A stretch of DNA of 22,192 nucleotides from Oehlia diaphana (taxonomy: Eukaryota; Glomeromycota; Glomeromycetes; Glomerales; Glomeraceae), in NCBI GenBank assembly GCA_003833135.1, contig QZLH01000054.1:11085-33276 (forward strand). Direction: 5' to 3'. Positions within the stretch are counted from its first letter, which is position 1, and each line of letters starts with the position of its first letter. Position numbers and translations under genes: made by a program. The notes beneath the pieces are model-generated. The model worked only from the letters and a program-made list of their open reading frames with translations, made no database searches and was not told the DNA's origin. This document shows positions 9,553 through 18,653 of this stretch, one piece after another.

Positions 9553-10902
9553 ATATGCTTCATTTAAAGATTTAATTTACGATCCAAAACCTTTTAATTT
9601 TTTAGTTTTTTAAAGAGTGGGTTTGAGTGGATGATTACATTATAATTTTTACATTAATTTTATTATTATTATTATTTTATTATAAAAATTTTCATTTGTC
9701 CTAACTCTATTTTTATTTAAGAAATTGATTATAAAAATATAAAATTATATTTTAACAAAGATAAATGAACATTCATCATCTATTTTTATAAAGTCCAATT
9801 GTTTAAGGATATGGAATATAGCCATATAGTGATGATATATAAGTAAGATTTTAACTACCAAAAAAATTTTCTATCCTCTGAACATTTTTTTGAATGATGT
9901 CAATTTGTATGTATAGAAACTTCATGATTTGTTACTCCCGGTTTACTATATCATGTGACTTGCAATATGTGTGTGACGTCAATTTTGTCACTTTGCACGT
10001 GACTAGCGAGAACGCGCAGAGTATATTTGTCTCAGTTTTTTGAATGGTCTGATGCCTATTTGTCACTCATGATGAAAAAACCACGCCCACAAAACGGAAT
10101 GTAATAAGGGGTATCAATATCGAAGCAAAAAATGTCTTATACATTGTATTTGCTAGAACAATTTTTTATATATTATTAAAAAAAATAAGATTATACTTTG
10201 CTGCAAGAAATATTTCATCTTGGGGCATTTACTATTGCTAAGAATTACTATGATACGAAATATAGTAATAATTTTAGTTTGTAAATATCGAAGATAAGCT
10301 AGCATTTCATCAGTATTGCATCAATCGTGTTTAGTTCTTTCATTTGACTTCAAACGCGTTATAGTTTGTTTGATCATTAGCTGCTTATGCTGAAATCGAG
10401 GTGTGTATCATATAATTATATTTACACTTATATTATATTGAATTATATAAGAATACTAAATCTCTATTTAAAATTGGGATTATTCCATGTGGTGTCCATT
10501 ATCGAAAGGTAATTATTAATAGTTTTTAGTTTCTTACCAGAGAATATAAGAGAATCGGCAAAATCGGAAAGTCACGGTCAGTTGCAAATCATTCAAAAAA
10601 GTTGAAAAAAATTGTAGGATCTTAGATGAAGCCATGTTATTATATCATTCAACCTTTAAAACTCTAATCTTTAATTTTTTCAATAACTGAATATTAATGG
10701 AATTGTGTTTAACAAAAACTTGGAATTACTTCTCTTTTAATTGGTGCTAGTAGTTACTCGGCCTGAAAAAAAAATCTTAAATCACTTGAATTCAAGTGAG
10801 TATAATTATGTGAGAAAGTTTTTTTTAAAAAATGAAAAAAAAAATTAACTATTATTGTAAATTCATGACAAAATAAAATCATCAATAGATTAACACCTGG
10901 AC

Positions 10903-11043
10903 AATTGAGGTATTGGGACATTTCGCTGAAAGTCATTTCACCGAAAAATAATCTCTGGCCTGAGTTATTTATAATTCTGCATAATGTTGGCCCTATTTTT
11001 TGGCAAAACATCCTTTTGGCGAAATGTACCGTAACTTGAAATT
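10903..11043. mobile_element. MITE-like element with long imperfect TIRs
   Basis: The left arm (10903-10960) and the reverse complement of the right arm (10989-11043) align through acatttcgc, a diverged middle, aaaaata and ggcc, giving inverted repeats of about 50 bp around a core of about 28 bp. The sequence right of the element (tgaaattccatttcccaattc) has a counterpart in copy B (tgaaattccaatttcaattcg near 17473), and B lacks the element. No clean target duplication can be read. A minus-strand open frame crossing it is incidental. Confidence 0.6.
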
Positions 11044-12180
11044 CCATTTCCCAATTCAAGTTACCATGACTTTATGTAACTTTAGAAGAATAAATCTAAT
11101 AAATCTTTAATTATAATTAAAAGATCTCAATTTATTTGATTGTTTATAAATATATTTTCTTCAACAAATAAAGTAAATTTAAAGGACTAAAGTAACTGAG
11201 TGATTTAAGTTCGTTTAGAACTTTCTGATATCATAAAATTTATGACATTTATTATTCTCCGAGTCATTTTATTAAATAAATTTAGCCTCAGATGACGATT
11301 TATGTAAGTAATCATATTTTTATTTTATTAAGTTGATTAACAACTGTAAGAGAAATAGCATTCTCCCGTGCCAATATTATTGCTGAAATAATGTTATTTT
11401 AAATCAGAATACCCTTGAAATTCAAACCTACATTTATAGGATTTTATAATAGATCTTATTATTAGAAATTTTTGTTTTAATATGTATTATCGAAATGGAG
11501 TGATTTATACATTCAATCCTCATTAAATTTCTTCGATCAATCATGATTTTTACCTTACCGTTATTTGTATATACTAATTAGAAGGATAAATAAAAGGAAA
11601 TTTTAATGTAACGACTGTAACGTTGTAATTTTCAGAATAAGAATCTTTCTTTTTCGTATTTTAATATTCGAAGGAAAATTTTTTTTTTTTGTTTTACAGG
11701 AAACTTAGATATAGAATTTAAAGAAAGGAGAGTACTTATATAAAAAAAAAAATAATAATCCTGAAGTATGACAAGAACCACATTTATATATTCACCAAAA
11801 ATATAACCTATCCGTCGAAGCGAAATGATCTGCCTTAATTTAAATTTCAATAATTATTTGAGCTTATAAGATTCCATCATACCTATACTCTCTTGAAAAC
11901 AAAGGTAATAAATACTAGATGTTCATTTAATCTTTAATAAATTATTCTTAAAATAGAATATCGCAATTGTAGCATGTTATATTTGAATAATAAAAAAAAT
12001 TACCGGATTACCGGGTGAATGGATATAGTGATAAAAAAAAGAACTGGTATAAAATAATAATAATAATATATCAAAACAACATAAATTATAATAAAAGCTT
12101 ATTAAGTAAAACATATAAATACTGAATTTATATTAACCATCAAATGTTAAATTGTAACGTATAAAAATAATTTAATATCG

Positions 12181-12335
12181 ATTTCTGTTGAATATAAGTA
12201 ACGTGAATATTATGATCATTTGGTAAAGGAAGATAAAATTCAGATGTATTATTTTGAGGCGCAGGAGAAATCGAATTAGAATTATTAATGGAGTTATTTT
12301 CCAGTTTAATCCATTGATAATTTAGAACAATCCAT
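12181..12335 (-). pseudogene. Relic of the FEFYLPLPND gene (copy A)
   Basis: Reading the minus strand from ATG at 12335 gives M-D-C-S-K-L-S-M-D and then a TAA, at the position where the 221-codon copy (19319) has CAA (Gln). After a one-base shift the similarity resumes as S-P-A-P-Q-N-N-T-S-E-F-Y-L-P-L-P-N-D, and is lost beyond about 12185. So only the first quarter survives, with a nonsense change, a frameshift and a 3' truncation. The upstream flank, including tgtactggtgaa and aaaaataagta...ggcgttttt, is also shared with the 19320-19670 flank. Confidence 0.8.
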
Positions 12336-12576
12336 GTTTCTAATATTTATATTGTATGTGTACTGGTGAAGATTTTATATTTTTTTAAAAGAAAAATAAA
12401 ATGTATTATAAAGTTTTTCTTGCAATCTTGCCCTACCATTTATTAAACAAGTGAATGCAAAAAAAATGACTCAATTTTGGTTTCTCTTCGGCTTATTATT
12501 GCATATTATCATCATTGAAGTTATATACATATTTATACAAAACTAGTAAAAAATAAGTACGAAAGGCGTTTTTTAG

Positions 12577-12771
12577 TTGACCGAACATGGAAGGTTGATC
12601 AACATTATGAAAGATTTGGTTGTTTGTCATGATATTAATAAATTAGTTGACCCGAGTTTTGATAAACATAATGAATGGATTGTTTATAATTATCTGTTAT
12701 ATTTATCCTATACCAAAATAATTACCAAAATCAGATCAAAAAATGTCCTTTTTTTTCTCAAATTTCTATAA
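12577..12771 (+). CDS. Unassigned 64-codon ORF, doubtful
   Basis: The start lies in sequence shared with copy B (aacatgg...gttgatcaacatt), but the part after codon 12 has no counterpart there. The middle, D-L-V-V-C-H-D-I-N-K-L-V-D-P-S-F-D-K, has a mixed composition that looks more like protein than the surrounding AT-rich frames. The C-terminus degenerates into K/I/F-rich sequence typical of noise. It could be a fragment of a captured exon. I recognise no family. Confidence 0.2.
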   Translation: MTEHGRLINIMKDLVVCHDINKLVDPSFDKHNEWIVYNYLLYLSYTKIITKIRSKNVLFFLKFL

Positions 12772-12892
12772 CAAGCTATCATTATAAAAAGAAATTATGG
12801 TAAAAATAAGTATGATACAAAAATGCATCACATAAAAAATACTTCATAATAAATTTTAATTATTTTTTAATATTATAATTGTTGTAATGCCG

Positions 12893-13370
12893 TAGTATAC
12901 ATAGTAAATATATTAATTGAGTGGCGCAGTGTTATATTTAAAATCAGTATATAAATTTTTAGTAATTTAAATTATATTAAAAATGGTCCGCGATGACGTT
13001 AAACTAGTGGGATTAACAGAAGATATGGTCCAGAATGACGTTAAACTACCAAATTTAGGAAAAGATAAGTCAAGTAATTATCAGATGATTAATTAGTAGA
13101 TCCAGATCATAATGAGAATCAATAGATATGGTATCAAATAGTGAATTGAAATCAATGATTAAGGAACGAATGAAAATGAAGCCCTGGAATTTATAAAAAG
13201 CAAGGAAATCCAACCTCCTGAAAATTAGGTTACGAATTTTGATAAATATTTAACCATTATTTAGTATTATTAAACCAAGCATATTATATATTTATTTTTA
13301 TCATTAATAAAATATTATTTTGTCAATACCTAAGGTGGCAACGTGATTTATCACGGGCTTAGGTGTTACA
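12893..13370 (+). mobile_element. Solo LTR of a Ty3/Gypsy-type element
   Basis: It begins TGTAATGCCG and ends GGTGTTACA, with terminal TGTAA/TTACA inverted repeats. It aligns with the 3' LTR at 21192-21766 at both ends, including the terminal stem ctaaggtggcaacgtga..tcacgggcttag. Flanks are ttgt on both sides (12889-12892 and 13371-13374); with the terminal A shared, this extends to attgt. Inside are a TATA-like tatataaat at 12950, an aataaa poly(A) signal near 13305, and a 42-bp direct repeat at 12983-13066. There is no internal retrotransposon sequence, so it is a solo LTR from LTR-LTR recombination, inserted in copy A only. Confidence 0.85.
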
Positions 13371-13599
13371 TTGTTGACTCGTAAAATACTTGAAACATAA
13401 TTAAGTTACAGTAACGTAACCCAAAATGTAATTGTACGGATTTTGGTCGCAAAATCAGTTAAACAGTCCATACGATCAAAAATTCTACTTTTTTGTGGAT
13501 CCGTAACTGATCAAGTTGCATGATTTCATCATCAAATAATCAAAATTCCGATCAATCAGGCCTACTAATAATAAATTTTTTTTTCACTAATTAACATAG

Positions 13600-13652
13600 C
13601 TTTCAAAATTGCACAAGATATCAAGAAGGAAGATGAATTGAAAAATCAATAA
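13600..13652 (+). other. Coding-like tail shared with copy B
   Basis: After an intron-like end (cactaattaacatag) a frame reads F-K-I-A-Q-D-I-K-K-E-D-E-L-K-N-Q-stop. The counterpart at 20796-20852 reads A-L-N-I-A-Q-D-N-K-K-E-N-E-L-M-N-N-Q-stop, keeping frame and stop despite base changes and a 3-bp indel. This suggests the last exon of an old gene or transposon. No upstream exon could be assembled. Confidence 0.3.
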
Positions 13653-14031
13653 GTAACTTTATTGAATGTATAATATGACGGTCTCTTTAACCGACTGCGT
13701 AAATTGTGGTTATTTTACAGTTTTAATATTCATATTGAATATGTACCGTAATAAAAGTAACTGGTAAATTATCATTGAGAATTAGAATCGATTTTGCTAA
13801 AATCGAAAATTGATTTTAATGCAAATTAAGTTTTCGATTTTTCGAGACGGCCAGTTTCGTTTAATGTAGTCAAAAATAACGATTTGCATCATACCATCAT
13901 TGCATGTACACTCAAATCCATTTAGTATCTCAAAACGACGATCTCAATCAAATGACAATCCTTTTTTATTTTATATTTGAATGGTTCTGGCGTTAAATGG
14001 CGTTAAAAATCTCACAAAGATTGTTAGACGT

Positions 14032-14744
14032 TGTGCCGTCGTAAGACTTGAGCCCCACCTCAAGTTACAAAAGAACGTCCTTTATTTATAATAACAAATG
14101 TCCCGAGTTACACACTTAATATAATATAATAAACTACTTCTAATATGATATAAAAGGTAATTTCTTAAATTCTAAACTAACAATTTAATTTCTCAAAATT
14201 CTAAGTAAAAAGTTAATTTCTTAAATTCTATGCTAAAACTTCGATAGTTTCCCTTCATTATTATTTCTAAGAAATCATTAATTAAAATAATTAATGAGGC
14301 ACTTTTCATTATAAGAAAAAGGCAAAAAGAATCGAATAAGAAATTATATGTGGAATTACATGGGGTCGTGCTTTTGATAATTTCTAACAGAAAGGAATTC
14401 GCTCTCTATTTATAATATTTCGAGGACTTAATTTAGATAACCCATTGTAAGAACTAATAAAATATCACTGCACAAAATTATAACCTAATTAAAATAACAT
14501 ATATAAAATAAAATAATACACAAGATATTTACACAAGAATAGTTTTACGTCAATTACGGATCTTACCTCTAATAACAAAATAATTCTCAAAAATGTATTT
14601 CCCATCAAATATATTAATATATTTGATAGTATAACGTCATTCCGGACCGCAGTAAATAAAAAATCTTTAAAATTTTATACGCTTAGACTAATATAATACT
14701 GTGTCCCACAATTAATAAATTCACTAGATAATTTCGGCACTACA
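14032..14744 (-). mobile_element. Diverged Gypsy-type LTR, minus orientation
   Basis: The minus strand starts TGTAGTGCCG at 14744 and aligns with the starts of the LTRs at 12893 and 21766 through tttattaatt, gggacacag and gcggtccggaatgacgtta. Near the other end it has ataaataaagg (poly(A) signal) and a terminal stem acttgaggtggggctcaagt, structurally equivalent to the ctaagg...cttagg stem of the other LTRs. Flanks gacgt and ccgcg do not match. Copy B continues across this point without the element (attgttggac...gtaccattgt near 20990), supporting the boundaries. It contains a short degenerate tandem repeat (ttaatttcttaaattcta type) at 14158-14240. About 713 bp, longer than its relatives. Confidence 0.6.
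14604..14627. repeat. Perfect 24-bp A/T palindrome
   Basis: atcaaatatatt is followed directly by its exact reverse complement. It lies inside the minus-oriented LTR, close to the conserved cattccggaccgc motif. Confidence 0.6.
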
Positions 14745-14833
14745 CCGCGTACCGTTGTTCATGTATTGATGTACATCGTAATAATAATGAAACAGAATAC
14801 CTAATATAAATCAAGGACAAATTTATATTTTAA

Positions 14834-15161
14834 TAATACTACTATTATGCGCCTCAGAGTAATACATTTGAATTTCTTCCTTCACCAAATGATACACGTA
14901 TTTACCATATTACGTATACCAAATTAATTCAACAAAAATTCGCACAATATCTGAATAATACATTCCTAAACCTTTAACTATCAACAAAATATCATTCAAT
15001 AACAATCGGTAATATGAATATTCAATCTACTTTCAAAGAATATTCAGATAATAACAGGCTCAATTACTACAATTTCTCTAAACAGTGCTACCCCTGAAGA
15101 TTTGGATAATCAGGACAAATTACATCAAATAATTAAAATCAATCAAAGTAAAATGTGGTAA
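14834..15161 (+). pseudogene. Inverted third relic of the FEFYLPLPND gene
   Basis: On the plus strand, from about 14850, the frame reads A-P-Q-S-N-T-F-E-F-L-P-S-P-N-D-T-R-I-Y-H-I-T-Y-T, matching residues 25-48 of the minus-strand ORF at 18654-19319. It then ends at TAA near 14970. Further on, DNA similarity to the repeat region (atgaatattcaa...caaagaatattcagataataac) is visible in other frames, and the tail T-P-E-D-L-D-N-Q-D-K-L-H-Q matches the C-terminal P-E-D-G-Y-N-G-I-Q-L-H-Q of the copy ending at 18440. The copy therefore spans the whole gene but is broken by stops, frameshifts and deletions. It lies in opposite orientation, immediately left of duplication copy B. Confidence 0.75.
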
Positions 15162-15609
15162 ACTTATGATACTATTACATTTGATGTTGATATGCTTCAT
15201 TTAATTTATGATCCAAAACTTTTAGTTTTTAAAGGGTGGTTTTTGGTGGATAATTACATTATAATTTTACATTATTTTATTATTACTAATATTCTTTACA
15301 AAAATAATATTCACTTGTCCTAACTCTATTATTATTTAAGAAATTGTTTATAAGAATAAATTATATTTTAATGTGAATAAATGAACATTCATCAATAAAG
15401 TCCAATTGCCCAAAGATATGGGATAGATATAGGTAATGACAGGCAAATAATTTTTTTCAAACCATTTTCATGATATATACTGTACAAGTGTACATTAATT
15501 GGTGATAAGTAAGATATTTAATTATTGACTATCAAAAAATTTTTTGTCCTCTAAATATTTTTTTTTGAAGGGTGTCCATTTGTCATGTATAGAAACATCC
15601 CTCTCTCTT

Positions 15610-15721
15610 GCAAAAATTACGTTGTTGACCCTCCTCATGTTATCTTCTTGACCAGCTTATTGTATAATATATTATGCGGGTCAAGAAAGTAAGTGGTACA
15701 GGGTCAAGAAGATAATTTTGC
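15610..15721. mobile_element. MITE-like element with imperfect TIRs
   Basis: The left arm starts gcaaaaattac and contains ttgaccct and ttcttgacc. The right arm, reverse-complemented, starts gcaaaattatc and contains the same two blocks with equal spacing, giving inverted repeats of about 45 bp around a short A/T core. In copy A the equivalent site (around 9927-9950) lacks this sequence. No certain target duplication can be read. It has no coding capacity. Confidence 0.6.
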
Positions 15722-16232
15722 TAATGAATTGTTACGCAAACATCTCGTTCTACTGATATCATGCGACTTGCAATATGAATGTGACATCTATTTGTCACTT
15801 TGCACGTGACCGGAGAGAGTATATCTCAGCGACTTTTTTTTTTGAGTGGTCATATGCCTAGCTGCTAGTATTTGTCACCAATGAAAAAACTGATGTAATA
15901 AAGGGTATCAATATCGAAGTAAAGAATGTTTATAGTATTTGCTAGAACAATTTTTTTTATATATTATTAAAAAATAGGATTATACTGACGTTGCTGCAAG
16001 AAATATTCCATCTTAGGCACTTACTAGTGCTAATACATTTGCAGAATTACATAGAGATACGAATTTATAGTAATAATTTTAGCTTGTAGATATCAAAGAT
16101 AAGCTTCAAATTAAAACAAATTCCATGAAAATGATACATTCCCGGAAAAAACATGGACATATAAACCACGGATCAACATTTTTTACAGGGTTTTTATTTT
16201 TCGTAGTACCTATAATAAATAGTTATTGCCGT

Positions 16233-16276
16233 GGATGGGGAATAGAGATATCGGTCAAAGACTGATATCCCCATCC
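16233..16276. repeat. Stable hairpin
   Basis: The arms ggatgggg and ccccatcc, then atatcggtc and gactgatat (one G-T pair), close on a 3-base loop with a 7-base bulge on the left side. This is 17 paired positions in 44 bases, unusually GC-rich for the window. Confidence 0.65.
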
Positions 16277-16286
16277 AATAACTGAG

Positions 16287-16410
16287 TTATAGTTCGGTCA
16301 TTATGAATACCGCGGTGACCAATAGGAATTAATGCTTGATTTTAATATTGGATGTCTCCTATAAATATCGGTCAGTAAAATCCGCATATTCCTAATCGAC
16401 TGAACAATAA
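16287..16410. mobile_element. Possible foldback/MITE next to hairpin
   Basis: The left arm (16287-16315) and right arm (16382-16410) are imperfect inverted repeats of about 29 bp sharing the ccgc, tattc, taat, gaac and ata blocks. The element lies in the part of copy B that has no equivalent in copy A. No target duplication is visible, so identity as a transposon is tentative. Confidence 0.4.
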
Positions 16411-16687
16411 TTAATGTATATTACGTAGCAACTGTCATTACCCTTACTGTCCCTATAAAAAAATTCTGGAAAGAACTTCGATAAATGATCATTTTTCCAG
16501 TTTTTATTCCGAAGACACTCAGACACGTGATCATTTTTCTGAATAGGTTAATTTTCTTCTAGTTAACATACATCATTTATAAAATATTATATACCGTTAC
16601 AGCACAGCATCATACTGCATACATTTTTAAAATTTTTCTTGATTTTTTTCTTATGATTTTTAAACTTTTAAATCACTAAATATTTAG

Positions 16688-16852
16688 GAGGAAATCATCG
16701 AAAAATCTTGTGGAGAATTTATATGAGAATCTGAACCGATTGAACATAAGTCAATGAGTCATGTTTATGAGTTTCGAACTCCAACTGAAGAACTCAAGAG
16801 ATCATTAGATGATGTCATTCGAAGTGGAATAGTAAATAATTATTTTGCTTGA
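16688..16852 (+). pseudogene. Coding-like exon fragment with one stop
   Basis: After an acceptor-like aaatatttag the frame reads E-E-I-I-E-K-S-C-G-E-F-I, a TGA, then E-S-E-P-I-E-H-K-S-M-S-H-V-Y-E-F and R-T-P-T-E-E-L-K-R-S-L-D-D-V-I, ending at TGA 16850-16852. The charged, helix-friendly composition is quite unlike chance translation of this AT-rich DNA. The internal TGA could derive from CGA by one transition. A 32-codon ORF from ATG 16754 is open by itself. I recognise no family. It lies in the copy-B-specific block. Confidence 0.4.
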
Positions 16853-17236
16853 ACAATTTTCTAAATACTGCAAGCAAATTTTTCATTCGTGCTAATACAT
16901 TATGTAGATATTGAAGATGAGTTTCAAGATTAAGTATTTTCATCAATCATGTTTATTGAACTTTATAGTTTGTTGGTGATCGTTAGAATTTGATACATAA
17001 ACTACTTATACTGAACTTTGATGTAACTCATGTTATATAAGAATACTAATCTCTATTTTAAAAAACTTTTAGGTTGGAATTATTCTGTGCCGAAGGGTAT
17101 TGATTTTTATTTAATACTAGGAAACGGAAACTGTTGTAAGTCCACAAATTTATTTTACGAAATTTCAAGGACGTGATGCGTGCGGACAACCGGATATAGT
17201 CACGTGACACAATTGACATACCCTTCGAAAACGTAT

Positions 17237-17271
17237 ATAGTCCTTCGCTTCGCTCCAGACAATTAATAGAT
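17237..17271. repeat. 35-bp motif, copy 1 (also 19867-19901)
   Basis: The motif atagtccttcgc(t/a)cgctccagacaat plus the following bases matches 19867-19901 at 32 of 35 positions. Both copies are in copy B, about 2.6 kb apart, and it is not seen in copy A. The GC-rich core is striking in this context. Confidence 0.7.
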
Positions 17272-17440
17272 AATTATTGTATATTAGTTCTCTTACCGAG
17301 AAAATATATCAATCACGATTAATCAGTTACAAAATTCAAAAGTTGAGGTTTGGATTGAAGAAAATCTTAAATCACTTGAATTTAAGTGTTGAAAAAGGTT
17401 TTGTCTTTTTTTTTAAAAAAAATTATTTATTAACGTAATT

Positions 17441-17574
17441 GAAAAAAGACTTGATGAAGCATCCAAATCAGCTGAAATTCCAATTTCAATTCGTTTGTTA
17501 CAATCATGATAGATTACATCGGAAAAAGCATTAAAGTGTCTCGTAAATTTAAGCTATCGCGATTGGAAGAATAA
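17441..17574 (+). pseudogene. Coding-like fragment with 1-bp frameshift
   Basis: The frame from 17441 reads E-K-R-L-D-E-A-S-K-S-A-E-I-P-I-S-I-R-L-L-Q-S to a TGA at 17507-17509. Overlapping it, the frame from 17506 reads M-I-D-Y-I-G-K-S-I-K-V-S-R-K-F-K-L-S-R-L-E-E to TAA at 17572-17574. Both look protein-like and they abut exactly at the overlap, so a single-base change probably split one coding segment of about 44 residues. Copy A carries the MITE-like element close to the corresponding position and no such frame. Upstream, 17290-17380 has a possible further exon (V-E-V-W-I-E-E-N-L-K-S-L-E-F-K). I recognise no family. Confidence 0.4.
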
Positions 17575-18439
17575 GTCTTTAATTTATATTACGGGGTCTC
17601 AAATTGTTATTTTTCTCGATTATTTATAAATATATTTTCTTCAACAAATAAAGTAAATTTAGAGGATTAAAGTAATTAAATGATTTAAGTCGTTTAGAAC
17701 TTTCTACACCATAAAAATGATGTATGTTATGAATCATTTTATTAAATTGACGATTTACGTCAGATACTATAAGTAACTGAAATAAACATTCTTTTATTTT
17801 ATTGACTCATAATGTTTTCTTATAATTAACAACTGTACAAGATATTCTACCTTAGGCATTCTCCCGTTTCAATCTTATAGTTTGAAATATCTTTAAAATT
17901 CAACCCTACTTTTGTAGGATTTATACATAGATCTCCTGTATAAATTGATATAAATGAAGACCATAAATTCTATTATTAGAAGTTTTTATTTAATATATAT
18001 TATCGAAAGAAAGTAACCCAAAAGGATTTATATATTCAATCTAAGTTAACAAAATCTTATTTAATTTAATAATTTCTACTTAAATATCAAAATTAAAGGT
18101 AATAAATAGATATTTTGTTTAATTTCATAACTTATTCTAAAATGGTGTAGTATGGTATATTTGAATGAAAAAAAAATACCAGATTACCGAATAATATTGG
18201 AAATGTGATAAAAATAGAGGACTGATATAATAATAATAATAATTATATAATTATAATGTCAGATATGCAATTCTATCAAACCCATTCTTAAAAAACTAAG
18301 AAGATTATTAAGTTAAACATATAAATATTCGAATCTATATTAGTCAATTTATAAACATAAATATAATTATATTTCTTACAGCATATAATGACATACTTAA
18401 TACTACAGTTTTATCTTAAATTATAATTTGGGTTTAGCC

Positions 18440-18653
18440 TTAGTTATTTTGATGCAATTGAATTCCATTGTACCCATCTTCAGGACTGATTGGAGGAACC
18501 AAAGATGCATCGTTAGCATTATTATTTGAATATGGGTTGAATATCCATAGTATCGAAAGATTGTTGTGGAATAGAATCTTGTTGTTGATAATCAACAGGT
18601 TGTTGAACAATTTGTTGACGAATTAAATGTTGTACATTATAATGATATGGAAG
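18440..18653 (-). pseudogene. Disconnected 3' tail of the FEFYLPLPND gene
   Basis: Past the TGA at 18654-18656 the same frame continues L-P-Y-H-Y-N-V-Q-H-L-I-R-Q-Q-I, repeating residues 74-87 of the main ORF, then I-P-Q-Q-S-F-D-T-M-D-I-Q. It then needs a frame change, consistent with a net 11-base deletion relative to the internal repeat at 18880-18905. The new frame reads Y-S-N-N-N-A-N-D-A-S and ends P-E-D-G-Y-N-G-I-Q-L-H-Q-N-N at TAA (18440-18442). The ancestral protein was therefore about 290-300 residues. Confidence 0.75.

Larger units (their letters stand above)
9553..14031 (+). repeat. Segmental duplication, copy A
   Basis: From atatgcttcattt at 9553 the sequence is collinear with copy B starting at 15190, with moderate divergence. 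Matching landmarks include gtcctaactctat (9699/15317), gacttgcaatatg (9957/15769), ggtatcaatatcgaag (10110/15905), cttaaatcacttgaatt (10776/17367), tataaatatattttcttcaa (11146/17626), tcatttggtaaaggaagata (12217/19200), gtggatccgtaactgatcaa (13495/20490) and the tract just before 14031/21010. Copy A contains two insertions missing from B, a MITE-like element at 10903-11043 and a solo LTR at 12893-13370. It also has an extra patch at about 13715-13930. Apart from relics no gene is present. Confidence 0.8.

Noticed and set aside
9990..10005. Recurrent CACGTG E-box sites (about 9999, 15807, 16525, 17203) as a regulon
   Set aside because: Two of the four are simply the same site in copies A and B; no promoter of an intact gene is attached.
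10754..11059. 101-codon minus-strand ORF
   Set aside because: Most of it is the MITE-like element at 10903-11043 and adjacent A runs; copy B does not preserve the frame.
11632..11850. 72-codon minus-strand ORF
   Set aside because: F/K/I-rich, crosses poly-T and poly-A runs, and is not kept in the corresponding part of copy B.
13800..13842. Inverted aaaatcgaaaa/ttttcgatttt as a transposon end
   Set aside because: Only 11 bp and low complexity, with no boundary or target duplication; noted as part of the A-only patch.
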